A stretch of DNA of 64,000 bases, taken from the NCBI RefSeq assembly GCF_037975245.1, contig NC_092581.1:19740303-19804302 (forward strand). Reading direction: 5' to 3'. Under the pieces are notes generated by a model. The model was not told the DNA's origin, did not search any database, and worked only from the letters and a program-made list of their open reading frames with translations. Positions 12,601 through 23,676 of this stretch are shown here, one piece after another. Within the stretch, counting starts at the first letter, position 1. The number at the start of each line of letters is the position of its first letter. Source of the stretch: Apostichopus japonicus. Lineage: Eukaryota; Echinodermata; Holothuroidea; Aspidochirotida; Stichopodidae. The position numbers and the translations under genes are program-made.

Positions 12601-15600
12601 ATTAGTGTTGGAAGAATGGGGAAGGGGAGGGGTGATTAGTGTTGGAAGAATGGGGGAGGGGGGTTGAGGTAAATCTGCAATCGGCCGAGTTACGTCAGAC
12701 TATACGCCCAATCCTTTCAGGGGACATCTTACTCTAAAGGTAGGTCCCACTTAAGGGATTAGTTTTGGAAGAATGGGGAAGGGGGGGTGATTAGTGTTGG
12801 AAGAATGGGGGAGGGGGGGTTGAGGTAACTCTGCAATCTGCCGATTTACGTCAGACTATACGCCAATCCCTTCAGGGGGCATCTTACTCTAAAGGTAGGC
12901 CCCACTTAAGGGATTAGTGTTTGGAAGAATGGGGGGAGGGGGGTGGGGTTGAGGTAACTCTGGAAGTAAGATGGGAGGGGATGAGGGAAGGGTAAGACTC
13001 TTCTGTCTGAGGATGAGGGAAGAGGTAAGGGTAAGAAGGGTAAAGTGAATTTATGATAATTCTGCTTGTTGAGTTAATAGTTAATAAGAGTAGCAGATTG
13101 CGTTTGCAAGGCAGTGTCTCCCACCATGAAAGTGAATGAAAACCAAACTTGATTGTACAATACTTATAATAGTACTGTAAAAGATTCTTTTAATCTTATT
13201 ATGTAAATTACCTGTTCATTAGCATGTGTGGCTGGTTATTATGATTAAGCAACATGTGTTTCTTTTTTATGCTGTTATGTTTTCGTTTATTCGTATAAAA
13301 GCAAGGAGCTACTGTATTCCTAGCGTTTTTCTTCCTTTTTAAGATCTTGAGTTTTGTACACCTTGTGAACCTGTGCTCCACACTTTGCCTGATTATCATA
13401 GTTCATAAGTAAAGAAGTCCATATAAGTCTATGTAAACGATATATTAAGAGGTGTTTGTATTCCTTGAGGAGTATTGTTCTTACTGTAAATTAAAGCCAA
13501 TAAACAGAGGTTTCACTAATCACTAGACTCTAGCACATCTGAAAATCTAGAACGGTGTGGTCATCATCCAGCCTCCTGCTGTATGTATCCAGACACCCTT
13601 ACCTGCTAGCTAAGGAAACAAGATGTTGAGTCTAGAGGTCCCAGAAATGATAATTAAAGGATGTATAATCTCACTGTACAGCTCTGCCATCTACCACACA
13701 GTGTGTGTATGCGTTTGTTTTGTATTCTGAGGACTTGAACAAAAGAATTCCAGGTCCTCGGATGTGATTTCTAAAGAAACACCATGTCCTCGCAAGAATT
13801 CTGTTGTTGTGGGGTATTGTTAAGGTTAGGGTATGTGGATTTGAACAATGGAAAAGACAATGGGGTCCTCGGTCTGAATGTGAAACACAGCTGGATGTGT
13901 GTGTGTGTGTAAATACTGTTTGCTCAAACGCTTTGTCTGCCTATGCAACTCTTGTTCATCTTGCATTGATGTTATATATCTTTATATGTATTTATATACA
14001 TATCTAGTCTTTACTCTTTGTCTTTCAACAGAAAGGAGATTTAGTTTACATAACATATACTAGTGAAGACAAGACCTCTGGAGAAGGTGTCTGTAACAAT
14101 AAGAAGGGGGTATTCAAGTATAGACACATCCAAATACTTACCGAAGAAGAGCTGAAGGACATGGATAAGGAAAAGAACCTCAAATCCCCCGAAGCGGTCT
14201 TAAACTTAAACAGCGTGAAGGAACTGTTGAAGAGGATTAACTGCGGGGTAAGATTTTTATCATCAGGGATTAGGGGGAACAAATAAGTGAGAACAAAACA
14301 TTTCATTTCATTCATGTGATAAGAAAAACTGTAGGAACTCACTTGATAGAGAAGATGGACTAGTTTTCTAAAGGTCACCGGTACCAATCTTATTCCATTG
14401 GAAAAAATCAAAAGTCAAATGTGAGCCTTTGTATTTGAAGAGTTAAAAAAGAGGGGAAGAAACTTGTATTTCTATGAAATGTTTGCCTGAAGTGTCGGGT
14501 CGTATTATTGATGAATTGATCAAATAATAAACTTGTCACCACACACAACTGCGGGACTCTCCCTTTAGACGAGGTAACTGATAGTAGAGGCTACCTTCAG
14601 TAGGTAACCAGTATTACCTGCACTCAAAATCACCATAGCAACTTTTCTGGTAAAATCCAAAATGGCAAACCAACTGTAAAACGATAATTGGATTTGATAT
14701 TTTACTTTATAATCGTCTTTGTTTTTTTAGAGCTATTATGTTCGATTCAAGTTGTTAGGAGTGGATACCTTGGAACATTTCAAGAATTTGTCGGAGGATT
14801 ACTTAGATATGCTCGGAGTTACGGACGACATGCACCGCCTTAAACTGCTGACTGCCAGAGATATCATCAAAGATCCAGACAGAGGTAACCAGAATATCAT
14901 GTAGCATAAACTGCTAGAACAAAATACTTTCAAGAGGATCATGTTGTGTAGCTATTAGTATACAAAGTTGGCTGTATTTTGCTTATTAAATGGGACTTTG
15001 TAATGACAGAAAAAATGCTAGATATGCCCCAAAATGGCCACATTGGGCTTATGGGCAAGATAGGATCCAACTTTTTTCTGTTGTTATTTTCTCGATTGAT
15101 TTGAATCGAATCAAATGGATCTAGGATACATCGGGAATATTTTTGTTACGTTTTCGGGTGAAATTCTGTAACTGTAATTGCTGCTTTTAGTACCCCTCTG
15201 TCCAACTCAGGGAGTGTTAGCTCAGTGGTTAACGCCAGTGCCTTTCAATCATAAAGTCCCGAGTTCGAGTCACTCCAAGATTAATGTATGTCGTCCAGTT
15301 ACAGAGTTGTTGACAATTGACAATTCATGGACGTTAAATATACTTTGGTTGAATCGGTCAGCTTGTGGCTTTGATAAGCCAATGATGGCTTCTTCACAAG
15401 TTCCTGCTTGCAGGAGGATCTAAAATACATACATTCATACATACAACTTGTTTAATTGTTGTTCACTGTTTCTTACTTTTCAGTTCAAAATTTAGATCCA
15501 GAGCTGGAGCAGGAGTTCCTCTCTGATTCAGCTCATCAGGACCCTGGGGACGGAGACGATTCGGGCGTGGCTGAAGACATGGCCAGACTGCAGCTCAGCC

Positions 15601-18600
15601 CCAGGGACTCGGGATGCTACCCTCACATGGATCCAGGGGCCGACAGGGAATTCAACCTGCTGGGTGCAGAGGCTGTCATCAGTGAGGAAGACACCAATGA
15701 TAGTTTACTGAGTGAATGGGGTATGGGAGCGGTGCTACAAAGGAGAAGAACTAACTCCATGGAGAAAGAGATTAAAAACATTAATTCCAATAATTCCAAT
15801 GTGATTGGACAATTGGATTGGTGCGAAGATGGTCACGTCCTCAGGATGACGTTACCTGGTAGTTCCACCCATAGACCCCTGGGGGGTGTTCCTTGCGGGC
15901 ATGAGGGTAAATTTGGTCAGGAGAGGGGGTACAGTCCACCATTGAGGGGGGCGGGCGTGCTTAAATCCAGTGGGGATATCACTGGAGTGGACTTGCTTAA
16001 GAACCATCCCATCAACGAACAGAGGTACAGTACCAACAGATATGAGCGGCCATGGGCCGATGGCAGCTCTGAGGATGTGTGGGGTACTGTCCCCAGGCAC
16101 AGGGTACCACATGGGGCGCACTCAAGACACGAGGAAATGCACCGACAAACCATATCCCAGCTTCCTCATTCGCCACCCTTAAAACTCTCTGAAGATTCTT
16201 TATACTTTCGGAGTTCTTCCTTAGAGGAGCCCCTGTTTCAGACTCAGGTTTGGGCCGGGAGTTCCATACATCCCTCGCCGACTCACCCAAACACATTGAA
16301 CTTGAGCCGGAAAACCAGGGTGAACATTAAGAGGCGGAAATCAAGAAGCGTCTCGCCTCATAAGAGAGGCCAACTCAGACACGGGGCCTTGTCTCATACC
16401 ACTGTGTATTCATCTCCTACTCTAGGACTACGCAAACTGGGAAAGGGGGGAAGGCTCATCCCAACCACTCGGGAGAAACTCATCGAGAGAAAGTTAGAGA
16501 AGAAGCTAAGACACGACGGGGTCGACTTAAGAGATGAGCCGTATTCAGATAAGGTAAGTGGCCTCTACTTTTCTTTTGCAACTATCAATATGTCTGAGAG
16601 AAGACACTCGCTATGATTGATAAGTTAAAAATCCATTTCAAGATATGGTAGGAATTCAACAGAGCATCCTTGGTGGTTTTGCAAACTTGTAAACGTGTCG
16701 ACCTTTGTTGACCTCACTAGTTGTTGCTTTTTTATCTTATATAAGGTTTTTTTTAAGTATAAGTATCATCAATGATACAACTCTTGTGTTCATAACCAAA
16801 CTCATGGCTTTCGGCAAGGTTGCATGCCAGATACCCACCCCTCAGACAACGTGAATGTCCTTTCAGTAATTTCCGAAAAGACAACGTGGGTTCCTTAATG
16901 TGCTTAAAGGCATTGAAAGACTCGCCCCAAACCGTATCCCACGCTCTGAAAAAGTTAACTTTCCCTTGCTTGCAAGTGAAGTTTTTCCCTTGTCGCCTTG
17001 TGATACCTTGTTATCTGGACCTGAGATGTCCATCGCTGTATCGTTTGTACACTGTGCTGTGGGTATTGACTGCAGCTGTATGTACTGACTGTACACTAGT
17101 GTCAAATTACCGACGGTAGCAAGCAGTGTGTGTATTTTATGGGATCGATGGTGGTGTCTAACACTTGTGTTACACCTCATTCGAAACTAGGTCAGATTAC
17201 CGGCATTAGACGTTTCTTTTTGCACGAGTCTTCACACCCTTTAATGCACAGTGGAACCAAAAGAATGTATGTCTACCAGGTTATATTTTCAACACAGTGG
17301 TCTTTTCCTCAACACAGTGGCTGTGAAAGATATTAAAATTAAATCATCCAGATGCAGGAAATAATAAAGTAAATGTTCTAGCTGATGGATCTGACTTTTG
17401 TCTCATATAAAATACTATAGTTCCTGTTTACAAAACTTATTATACATCTTTGCACATGGTTAACAAGTTACCCTGGGTACTTCGCATAGCATTATGCAAT
17501 GCGTTACAGGATAAATCATAAAAAGCATGAAATGTCATACAAACTATTAAAATCCCTAATCTAAACAACTTCTTGATAATGTTTTATAAATATAACAAAT
17601 TTTGTCATAAATTTCTTATTCAGCTCCAAGCTGTCTGGTTAACATTTTAATCGAATATTCATTGATAAAGTTATAATAATGAAAAAGTTTACAAAGCATT
17701 GCAGATTTAGACTATTTCCTGCATCTGTTTAGTCCTGTTGCCATCCGTTTTATCTTGCATAGAGTGTTACCATACTTTATCTGAAGAGTAGGAGAAGTTG
17801 TTATGTCCTGTATGATCCACAATTGATGGGGTACCAACTTAGAAAAGAAAATATTGTTCCAAATTTGAAGAAAACAATCTCAGTGTAAGATCAGAATTGT
17901 TGATAACTTTGCCCTCTTCTGTGCTCAAATTGGAGTAACTAGATATCCACCATATCTAGTAGATAGATATCCACCATATCTAGTAACTAGATAGCCAAAA
18001 TATCTAGTAACTAGATAGCCACCATATCTAGTAGCTAGATATCCACCATATCTAGTAGCTAGATAGCCACCACATCTAGTAGCTAGATAGCCACCACATC
18101 TAGTAGCTAGATAGCCACCATATCTAATAGCTAGAGTAGCTAGATAGCCCCCATATCTAGTAGCTAGATAGCCACCATAGATATCCACCATATTTAGTAG
18201 CTAGTGTAGCTAGATATCCACCATATCTAGTAGCTAGATAGCCACCATATCTAGTAGCTAGAGTAGCTAGATATCCACCATATGTAGTAGCTAGATAGCC
18301 ACCATATCTAGTAGCTAGGTAGCCACCAACCATATCTAATAGCTAGTGTAGCTAGATATCCACCATATCTAGTAGCTAGATATCCACTATATCTAGTAGC
18401 TAGATAGCCACCATATCTAGTAGCTAGAGTAGCTAGATAGCCACCATATCTAGTAGCTAGTGTAGCTAGATATCCACCATATCTAGTAGCTAGGTAGCCA
18501 CCATATCTAGTAGCTAGTGTAGCTAAACATCCACCATATCTAGTAGCTAGATAGCCACCATATCACCATTTTCACTTGTATTTATTACAACTATGTCAGA

Positions 18601-21226
18601 GCTACCAGGATATTCACATAAGGTAGAAAACTGACTACATGGTCAGGCTGTCAGGGAAACCTGGAGATAGGATAAACCGTATTTTCTGCATTTGTTAGTT
18701 CCACCCGTTTGGCTTTTTCTATTCTATTTGTCCAAAATTTGATGCTGTCAGATGGAATTAATAGCTATAAAAGAGTACATAACCCGCATATATAGTATGA
18801 TTGATAATTCATGAGGGTACTTTGTTCAGCAGTAGAACAATGCATTAAATATTCAACTATAATGGGATTTCTAATCAAGCTGGTTTTCTTCTTTTGAATT
18901 AAAGGAGGGGGGGGGGGGAGGGGGAATGGGGGATTATTTGTACTAAAAGTGTGGATTTCTTAGTAAAGCATGTGGAAATCATAGCATTTATGCCATTTCC
19001 ATCTGAATTGTGTACAATTTCGATTTACAATAAGGCTAAAAAATATATGATACCTTATTGTTGCATGTTAAATCCTAACGATGGATTTAGTTTGAATATT
19101 CATAAAAAAACATTTTAAAAACCAGCATGAATGTTAGAGGGGAAACAAACACCAGTTTCATTTGATGAGCAGATTGAACCTGCAGCTTTAAGGTATGAAC
19201 CAGGACTTTAACAGACTGTGTTATCAAGATGAGTAGACTGGTGTGATATAACGGTTGATATTTAACACACAGCAGCTAGGCTATGGTCAGCTATGCAATG
19301 ACCCTACCAGCCTTTTAGCTGATCTGTGTCTGTTATTTTTCCTTTTACAGACTTCTATCTGCGGTAGTTAGCAGTTTATGGTGTTAATACTAGGCAAATA
19401 TATGTACAGAGATAAATATCCCCAAAGAATTGAGTCTAACCTTCTCTAAGAATTCATGAATCATTTTTATCGTTAGGGTATAGCCTCACTCATTCTGAGT
19501 AATTCATGACTTCTTCGAGTTTACGTCAAACATTCTTCAGAGGTGACAAGATATTCACCATCTTTGAAAAATGGATTGTCAGAAATTGTTACATCCTTAA
19601 ATACATATTTTTGTTTGCAAATAGTGCTACAATAATCTTTGTTCTTCGCTCCAGCAGCAACTAGCCATGTTTCATTGATTTCTCCTCTGAATGAATAAGT
19701 TGCATCCGAATATTAAATTTGATTCTTCTACTTTTGATTCCGTTAAGATGGGATTCTGTGGTATACCACCTGCCTTAGTCCAACGCTATGCAGAAGAAAT
19801 TCAAGCCAAATTATCAGAGGTTGCTGACATCCTCGAAGACATCAGAATTAGAAGTCTTCTGGAATCGGGAAAAGTTTGTGTACGTCACAAGATGCTTATT
19901 TTTGTAATATTTTTTGCTTTTTTTACGATCTCTGTGAACTTGGACGCAGTGGTTGTAAAAGATTGCAGCATTTTGTTTTGATTAGATTTATGTAGTAGTT
20001 GCAACAAGTTTGACTAATAAATGGAAGTATTATCTATGTAATATGATTGTTAACATTGCAACAATGCGTGTACTTGAACACAGTAACCAATAATGATTGC
20101 TACACTGTGTGTACTTGATTGCAACAATTATGATGCTTTTAAATAACATGTGTCTAACTTGATTGCAACAAATTTTGATGTTTGTTAGAAATGAATGCAT
20201 ATTATAAATAAGTGCAATGTTTTGGGTTATTTGCCTTAGTTTATGTTTACTTGGCATGTGGCTTCCCATCAATTAGTACAAGAACCCTATTGTTTTGGGT
20301 GGAGGTCAAAGGTCATTTGGGGTCAGCAGAGGTCCAAATGGTCAAAACATCAAAAGTACTTTATCTTGAGATCTTTACCTTTGAAAAAGATCATATATGC
20401 ATGGTAGATTACCAATAATTAAATTGCTTCACAATTTGGTATAGGTGAAAGCTCATTTAAGGTTTGAAGTCAACCCTACAAAATTTCTAAAGGTCAGAAC
20501 TCAATGAAGATGTGAAACTTTTGCTGATTTGACTTCCCAATATGTAGCAGAACTTGTTTGTTTAGGTGGTCAAATGTCAGCTTAGGTACATGCAATATTA
20601 ACTTCAGCCAGGGTTAGCTTGGCAACTACTCCTGTGTTACCTAGGTATGTAAAGGCAAGTAACTGCTGGGAGGGGTTTCCCTCTGGTTTTTATTGTGTGT
20701 TTGCATGGTTGCAGCGATCAATAATCACTGTTAAAGGGTGCATTTATTCATTGTATGCTTATGAAGGTGTCTGGATTGTCAGAATGAAACAATGATTGTT
20801 AGAAAAGCATGTTTTGATAAATCGCAAAGAAGTTGTGAAAACTTGAAAAAAGTTGAAATAATTGATATAAACTGCTCATTTTCTCTCCAGACTAATCATC
20901 CATAACATACGATGTACTTTACTTAATATTTACTCCAAGTGTTTCTCCGTTGCTCTTGACAGTTCAAAAGTGATCATCTATCACGCGAGGCAGAACAGTT
21001 GGTCTACGAGGGGAGAGGAACGTCCATATCCGATTGGTTGACTTCTCTAGGACTGCCTATGTACATACAGCCGTTCTTTGCCAAAGGCTGGGATGAACTG
21101 CACATCTTAGTTAACATGGAGGAGGAAGACCTGCAGACCTGCGGGGTCTCGGACCCAAAACATTTACGAAGACTTCAGACTGCCTTGGAACATCTCAGAT
21201 CAACGTACAACAGTAACCACTCGTGA
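3515..21226 (+). CDS. SASH1: SASH1/SLY-family adaptor (SH3 + two SAM domains), 5'-incomplete, 10 exons
   Basis: A scaffold/adaptor of the SLY family (SASH1, SASH3, SAMSN1). Family members work in cytoplasmic and membrane-proximal signalling through an SH3-like domain and SAM-mediated assembly. Exons seen: 3515-3635, 4376-4671, 5912-5993, 7072-7137, 12449-12582, 14032-14247, 14731-14884, 15484-16553, 19700-19873, 20963-21226. All have AG/GT borders and their phases chain (0-1-0-1-1-0-0-1-0-0-stop), giving 858 codons plus TGA. Domain order is a Ser-rich N-part, an SH3-like domain split over exons 5-6 (ALYDY-like VTSDYTPNPF, then KKGD and GVFKY), SAM1 in exons 6-7, a long disordered exon 8, a helix (IPPALVQRYAEEIQ) and SAM2 (SISDWLTSLGLPMYIQPF). 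The SH3-SAM-linker-SAM order and the helix before SAM2 match SASH1 rather than the single-SAM SASH3. The N-terminal exons lie left of the window. SASH1 orthology is from remembered family sequence, not a search. Confidence 0.86.
4376..4671 (+). CDS. SASH1: SASH1-like exon b (acidic/Ser-rich, disordered)
   Basis: The acceptor TGTCCTTCAG and donor GTAATC enclose 296 nt. The exon enters in phase 1 and leaves in phase 0. The product is polar and low in hydrophobics, with repeated Ser-Pro and Asp/Glu. It carries probable phospho-sites (SMDSIGSIDSTELETDFES) of the kind seen N-terminal to the SH3 domain in SLY proteins. Confidence 0.82.
5912..5993 (+). CDS. SASH1: SASH1-like exon c
   Basis: A short 82-nt exon with acceptor TTCTCTTTCAG and donor GTAAGC (phase 0 to 1). 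It encodes VVDPVQAHTNTLESNASSTS and a few more polar residues. The phases fit both neighbours. Confidence 0.75.
6049..6265 (+). repeat. G-rich polypurine minisatellite
   Basis: Degenerate repeats of a 15-25 nt AGGAGGGGCTGGGGGAGGGA-type unit in the intron after exon c. Long GGG runs on the + strand could form G-quadruplexes in DNA and in the sense transcript. Translated ORFs here are repeat artefacts. Confidence 0.8.
7072..7137 (+). CDS. SASH1: SASH1-like exon d (66-nt micro-exon)
   Basis: Lies between acceptor TTGAACAG and a weak donor GTTATC. It is open in phase 1 and leaves in phase 1, so it can be skipped in frame. It encodes Ser/Thr-rich GIFGSCYSTTRSDSSYWTIS. The weak donor and divisible-by-three length suggest a cassette exon. 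Confidence 0.62.
8891..9125. repeat. 118-bp tandem duplication
   Basis: The block starting GAACATTACATACACATTTA at 8891 recurs at 9009, almost identical. Degenerate partial copies (GAACATT...CATACCCACATTGCAGG) extend over about 8760-9200. Lies in a SASH1 intron. Confidence 0.8.
10655..11205. repeat. Three-copy tandem repeat of 172-194 bp
   Basis: Units begin near AATAGGCCATG at about 10668, 10862 and 11034. Each contains CTGCTGATCTGAGGAGGTAG and a GCAGCTGCTGCAG-rich palindromic segment. The units differ by small indels. Intronic. Confidence 0.85.
11271..11462 (+). mobile_element. tRNA-derived SINE, copy 1
   Basis: A box-A-like TAGCTCAGTGGTTAA is followed 40 nt later by box-B-like GTTCGAGTC, then a tRNA-unrelated body and a tail of ATACATACATACAT. 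The same head and body occur at 15211-15446. The tRNA-like part has an acceptor-stem remnant, but T33 is lost and the anticodon loop is disrupted, so it is not a working tRNA gene. Confidence 0.82.
12449..12582 (+). CDS. SASH1: SASH1-like exon e (start of SH3-like domain)
   Basis: Acceptor TTTGTAG, donor GTAGGT, phase 1 to 0, 134 nt. It encodes the first strand and RT-loop of the SH3-like domain: YIAIGQVTSDYTPNPFRGHL. In vertebrate SASH1 the equivalent is an A-V-TDFTPSPY stretch. The 3' half of this exon and its donor are repeated twice in the following intron (see 12520-12916). Confidence 0.88.
12520..12916 (+). repeat. Tandem copies of the 3' half of SASH1 exon e, with splice donor
   Basis: The exon segment from GCAATCGGCC through the donor AAAG|GTAGGT and about 90 nt of intron is present three times, starting at 12520 (real exon), 12677 and 12833 (period 156-157). 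Copy 2 keeps the reading frame and an intact donor at 12740. Copy 3 has lost a base (ACGCCAATCCC) and reads into a stop. Neither extra copy has a pyrimidine tract or an acceptor of its own. Confidence 0.93.
14032..14247 (+). CDS. SASH1: SASH1-like exon f (SH3-like core and linker to SAM1)
   Basis: Acceptor CTTTCAACAG, donor GTAAGA, phase 0 to 0, 216 nt. It continues the SH3-like fold (KKGDLVYITYTSEDKTSGEG, then NNKKGVFKYRHIQIL) and starts SAM1 (SVKELLKRINCG). The NN-K-G-F-K pattern is shared with SASH1/SASH3. Confidence 0.9.
14731..14884 (+). CDS. SASH1: SASH1-like exon g (SAM1 core)
   Basis: Acceptor GTTTTTTTAG, donor GTAACC, phase 0 to 1. It carries the SAM helices: the L-G-VDTLEHFKNLSEDYL stretch, then the DML-GVTDDMHRLKLLTA end-helix signature. 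Confidence 0.9.
15211..15446 (+). mobile_element. tRNA-derived SINE, copy 2
   Basis: Same family as 11271-11462. The head GGAGTGTTAGCTCAGTGGTT pairs with CACTCC as an acceptor-stem remnant, box B is present, and the tail is an ACATACATTCATACATAC microsatellite. It is about 45 nt longer in the middle than copy 1. It sits directly upstream of the acceptor of the large SASH1 exon, so it may supply part of the branch-point region. Confidence 0.85.
15484..16553 (+). CDS. SASH1: SASH1-like exon h (large disordered linker exon)
   Basis: Acceptor ACTTTTCAG, donor GTAAGT, phase 1 to 0, 1070 nt. The long, low-complexity but fully open exon is acidic at the start (LDPELEQEFLSDSAHQDPGD). It is basic and Arg/Ser-rich toward the end (RVNIKRRKSRSVSPHKRG), resembling the linker between the two SAM domains of SASH1. 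A SINE (15211-15446) ends 37 nt before its acceptor. Confidence 0.86.
16901..17243 (+). repeat. Dispersed repeat, copy A (unclassified)
   Basis: Shares long blocks with 36745-37064, among them CTGAAAAAGTTAACTTTC, GTATGTACTGACTGTACACT and TAGACGTTTCTTT. Copy B lacks about 70 internal bases. No terminal repeats or coding capacity are obvious; probably a non-autonomous element. Confidence 0.8.
17937..18565. repeat. 24-bp minisatellite rich in TAGCTA palindromes
   Basis: About 25 copies of a 24-bp unit (TAGTAGCTAGATAGCCACCATATC and variants). Some are separated by a 9-bp insert AGTGTAGCT or AGAGTAGCT, giving a higher-order pattern. The minus strand reads as an 8-residue repeat (GGYLATRY), which is only a by-product of the 24-nt period. 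Lies in the SASH1 intron 16554-19699. Confidence 0.93.
19700..19873 (+). CDS. SASH1: SASH1-like exon i (helix before SAM2)
   Basis: I place the acceptor at AATAAG behind a TTTCTCCTCTG tract. Earlier AGs at the cluster 19650-19665 hit stop codons in phase 0. A second possible acceptor, GTTAAG, would start the exon at 19749. The exon ends GGAAAA at a weak GTTTGT donor, phase 0. The segment GIPPALVQRYAEEIQAKLSE matches the IP-LVQ-YAEE helix that precedes the C-terminal SAM in SASH1. Confidence 0.75.
20963..21226 (+). CDS. SASH1: SASH1-like terminal exon (SAM2 and stop)
   Basis: Acceptor GCTCTTGACAG, 87 codons, then TGA at 21224. It encodes the C-terminal SAM domain (SISDWLTSLGLPMYIQPFFA, then the GVSDPKHLRRLQTALEHL end helix). 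The protein ends 10 residues after the domain, in TYNSNHS. Confidence 0.9.
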   Translation, partial: FKSDHLSREAEQLVYEGRGTSISDWLTSLGLPMYIQPFFAKGWDELHILVNMEEEDLQTCGVSDPKHLRRLQTALEHLRSTYNSNHS

Positions 21227-23676
21227 TGAAGGGTGTAACGTTTTGGAACGAGACAGACGTGAGGACCGAATGAATCGGAACAGGAAGGATGAATTAGTTT
21301 GGATTGGATCAGGTGGTACATGCTTGAGAGGGGGCATGGGATGGTGGGGGGTGAGGATGAGGTGCTAGAGAGGGTGTGATTTGATCAAATTCTCATTGTT
21401 CCCTGGTATTCCATTCACACTTCATAAATTAAGTTCCCTCTTGAGTTCAGACTAGCCTATACCCCTGTAACATCTCATTTTTGCAATCTTTACTATTGAG
21501 AGTACTGGCAAAATTGTTATGTGAGTCCAGTTTGTACACAATATGGTGAAGTATGCCCCTTTAAAACAATTTGAATTTGCCCAAGGGTAGGTTCTTGAGG
21601 TTTCTTGTCACTGTATGGTTAAAAGAGCCATCTGTTGTAAAGAACCAAAGAAAGTATCCAAAATGCATCATCTTTTGATCTCTGTGAGTTCATCTGGGAG
21701 TGCTTAACTTATATGGCACAAAAATATGATATAATAAAAAATATATATATGTAAAAGAAAGAACTAACCAAAGAGTTAAATATTTGCTGATTATTTGGAT
21801 ATTTTTTAACTTTTTCAAAAAGGGATGATAGGAATTTCTGAGAATTGTCTGTCGAAGGCAATCAATATGATAGTTATTTTGACCATAAATTAGATACATT
21901 ATGCACTCGGTGTGGATTGTATAGGTCATGTGATAAAAGAAATATCGTTAACATTACCGTTAATAAAGCAAACAATTATGTTTCGGCAAGGAACTTCTCC
22001 CTTTGCAATTTAAAAAAAAAAATCATTAGGATTTTTTTTTTTTCAGTTGTTCCAAATGTTGCTCCAATTCTCTGTGCAACAGTGTAAATGTTCCTGTCCA
22101 CCATGTTAAATAAGCTCTTCAATCGATTGCGAGGAAATTTGTCTACCCTCCTAGGTTCTGAAACAGTAGTCATGCTTTGGGTTATGTCTTTATAGTTGTC
22201 CTTGTGTTGTACACCATTCCTCATCAAGAGATAAAGTTTTATTTTCACACATAGTTCCATACATTTCAGTCTAAGAGATTTAAAGTGGTTTACAACCACT
22301 AGGCTGCTACTCATTTGATGTCTAGTTCTTTAAATAATGGTATACTCTAGTACACACAATTTAGTGTATCCTGGAACCATATTGTCATGTTTAATCAATT
22401 CATTTTCCCACCTTGAAGTCCCACTCCCCTCCCCCCATCCATATTTTTACTCCTGTGTAGAGTAAATAACAACATTTTGAATGCAAAATGATAAACAGAA
22501 AGAGTGAGTTGTATAAAAAAAAAAAAAAATGTGGTCATACAATGTAGGCTAAAGATGAGATTCAGGCCGGGCAATATTAGGAATACAAGCCCAGTGGGCT
22601 ATCCATTTATGGGTTAGGCCGTTCATTGGAAACCATGGCACATTGCATCATCCTCTCTGTTACTGTGAATATATTTTGGTTAGAAATTGTTAAGCTAAAG
22701 GTCGTGTTTATACCATGGCCAAGTAAAACATGGTGTTGGGATGACAAAGGAAAGTAGATAATGCTCACCTCAGTTTCATGTTTACACCCTGAAATGTTAC
22801 TTTCAATCAATCCCCTATTTTAAATGAAACAACAGAGGAAAGTTTTTAATGCAACAAACAAGCATTTTGATACTTTTAAACACTAATATGGAAATTATAC
22901 CATGTAATTTTTTAACTTGTTTTAAGCTTATTACAAAATGCTTAAACCTTTATTTATTCTGATTAATTATTAATAGAATTACTGCCGAAGTATAACCTAA
23001 AACAGAAATTGAGAACTATCTGAAATTTTAGATCTACTTGATTTCCCCCTTTGGGGAGATGTGGGAGGGGGTGGAGGGGGGGTTGTAGGGGGGGTTGTTT
23101 TTTGTGATAGGAGATGAATGATTGGACTTGGTAGTATTTGAGATGAGATGTTCTTCCTGCCCTGCCTCTCAGTTCTCAATAATTTCCAGATTTTTGTGGA
23201 AAAAGAAGAAACCATAAAGATACATTTGATGAAATGTTGAATGATGATGGGGGTGAATAGCTGCTGTTTATACTATTTTTTGATGTTTGCTTTGTATATT
23301 ACAAAATTGTTTAAATGCCATCATCAATGGACAAAACACACAAACTGCTCATTGATACCACTTGTACAGGTTCTTGTGCAATTAAAAATCATTGATATGA
23401 AATTTTATCCACAGAGTCGTTTTCCATTTTTTGTCTCTTGTTGTAAACAAGCTTAAATGTTTTCCAAAATAGGTTTTGGTGTATATGTCAATTTTCCAAT
23501 GTACTTTGGTGTCCCCATATATCCCATACACCGCAAGCTTATACGCTTAAATCCAGACATTTTGTCCTTATCGATTTAGACATCCTCCTCATATGTTGGT
23601 AGAGACGTCCTCTTTATAGCTTGATGAAGACAGCCTCTTAATACCTCAATAGAGACTTCCTCTTGATACCTCAAAA
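21227..23676. other. 3' UTR and convergent intergenic spacer
   Basis: Between the stop of the SASH1-like gene and the mobile-element zone. It holds a candidate AATAAA at 21962, poly-A/T runs and a C/G-rich tract at 23045-23095. No supportable gene. Confidence 0.5.
21962..21967 (+). promoter_or_regulatory. Candidate poly(A) signal, SASH1-like gene
   Basis: The first clear AATAAA far enough past the stop (0.74 kb). Sequence 21227-21961 then reads as 3' UTR with no ORF of note. No transcript evidence; other hexamer variants are possible. Confidence 0.3.

Noticed and set aside
16012-16296. Minus-strand ORFs overlapping the large SASH1 exon
   Set aside because: Shadows of a long open exon; no homology.
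17925-18191. 88-residue ORF with GGYLATRY repeats on the minus strand
   Set aside because: A direct translation of a 24-bp minisatellite inside a SASH1 intron; no other support.
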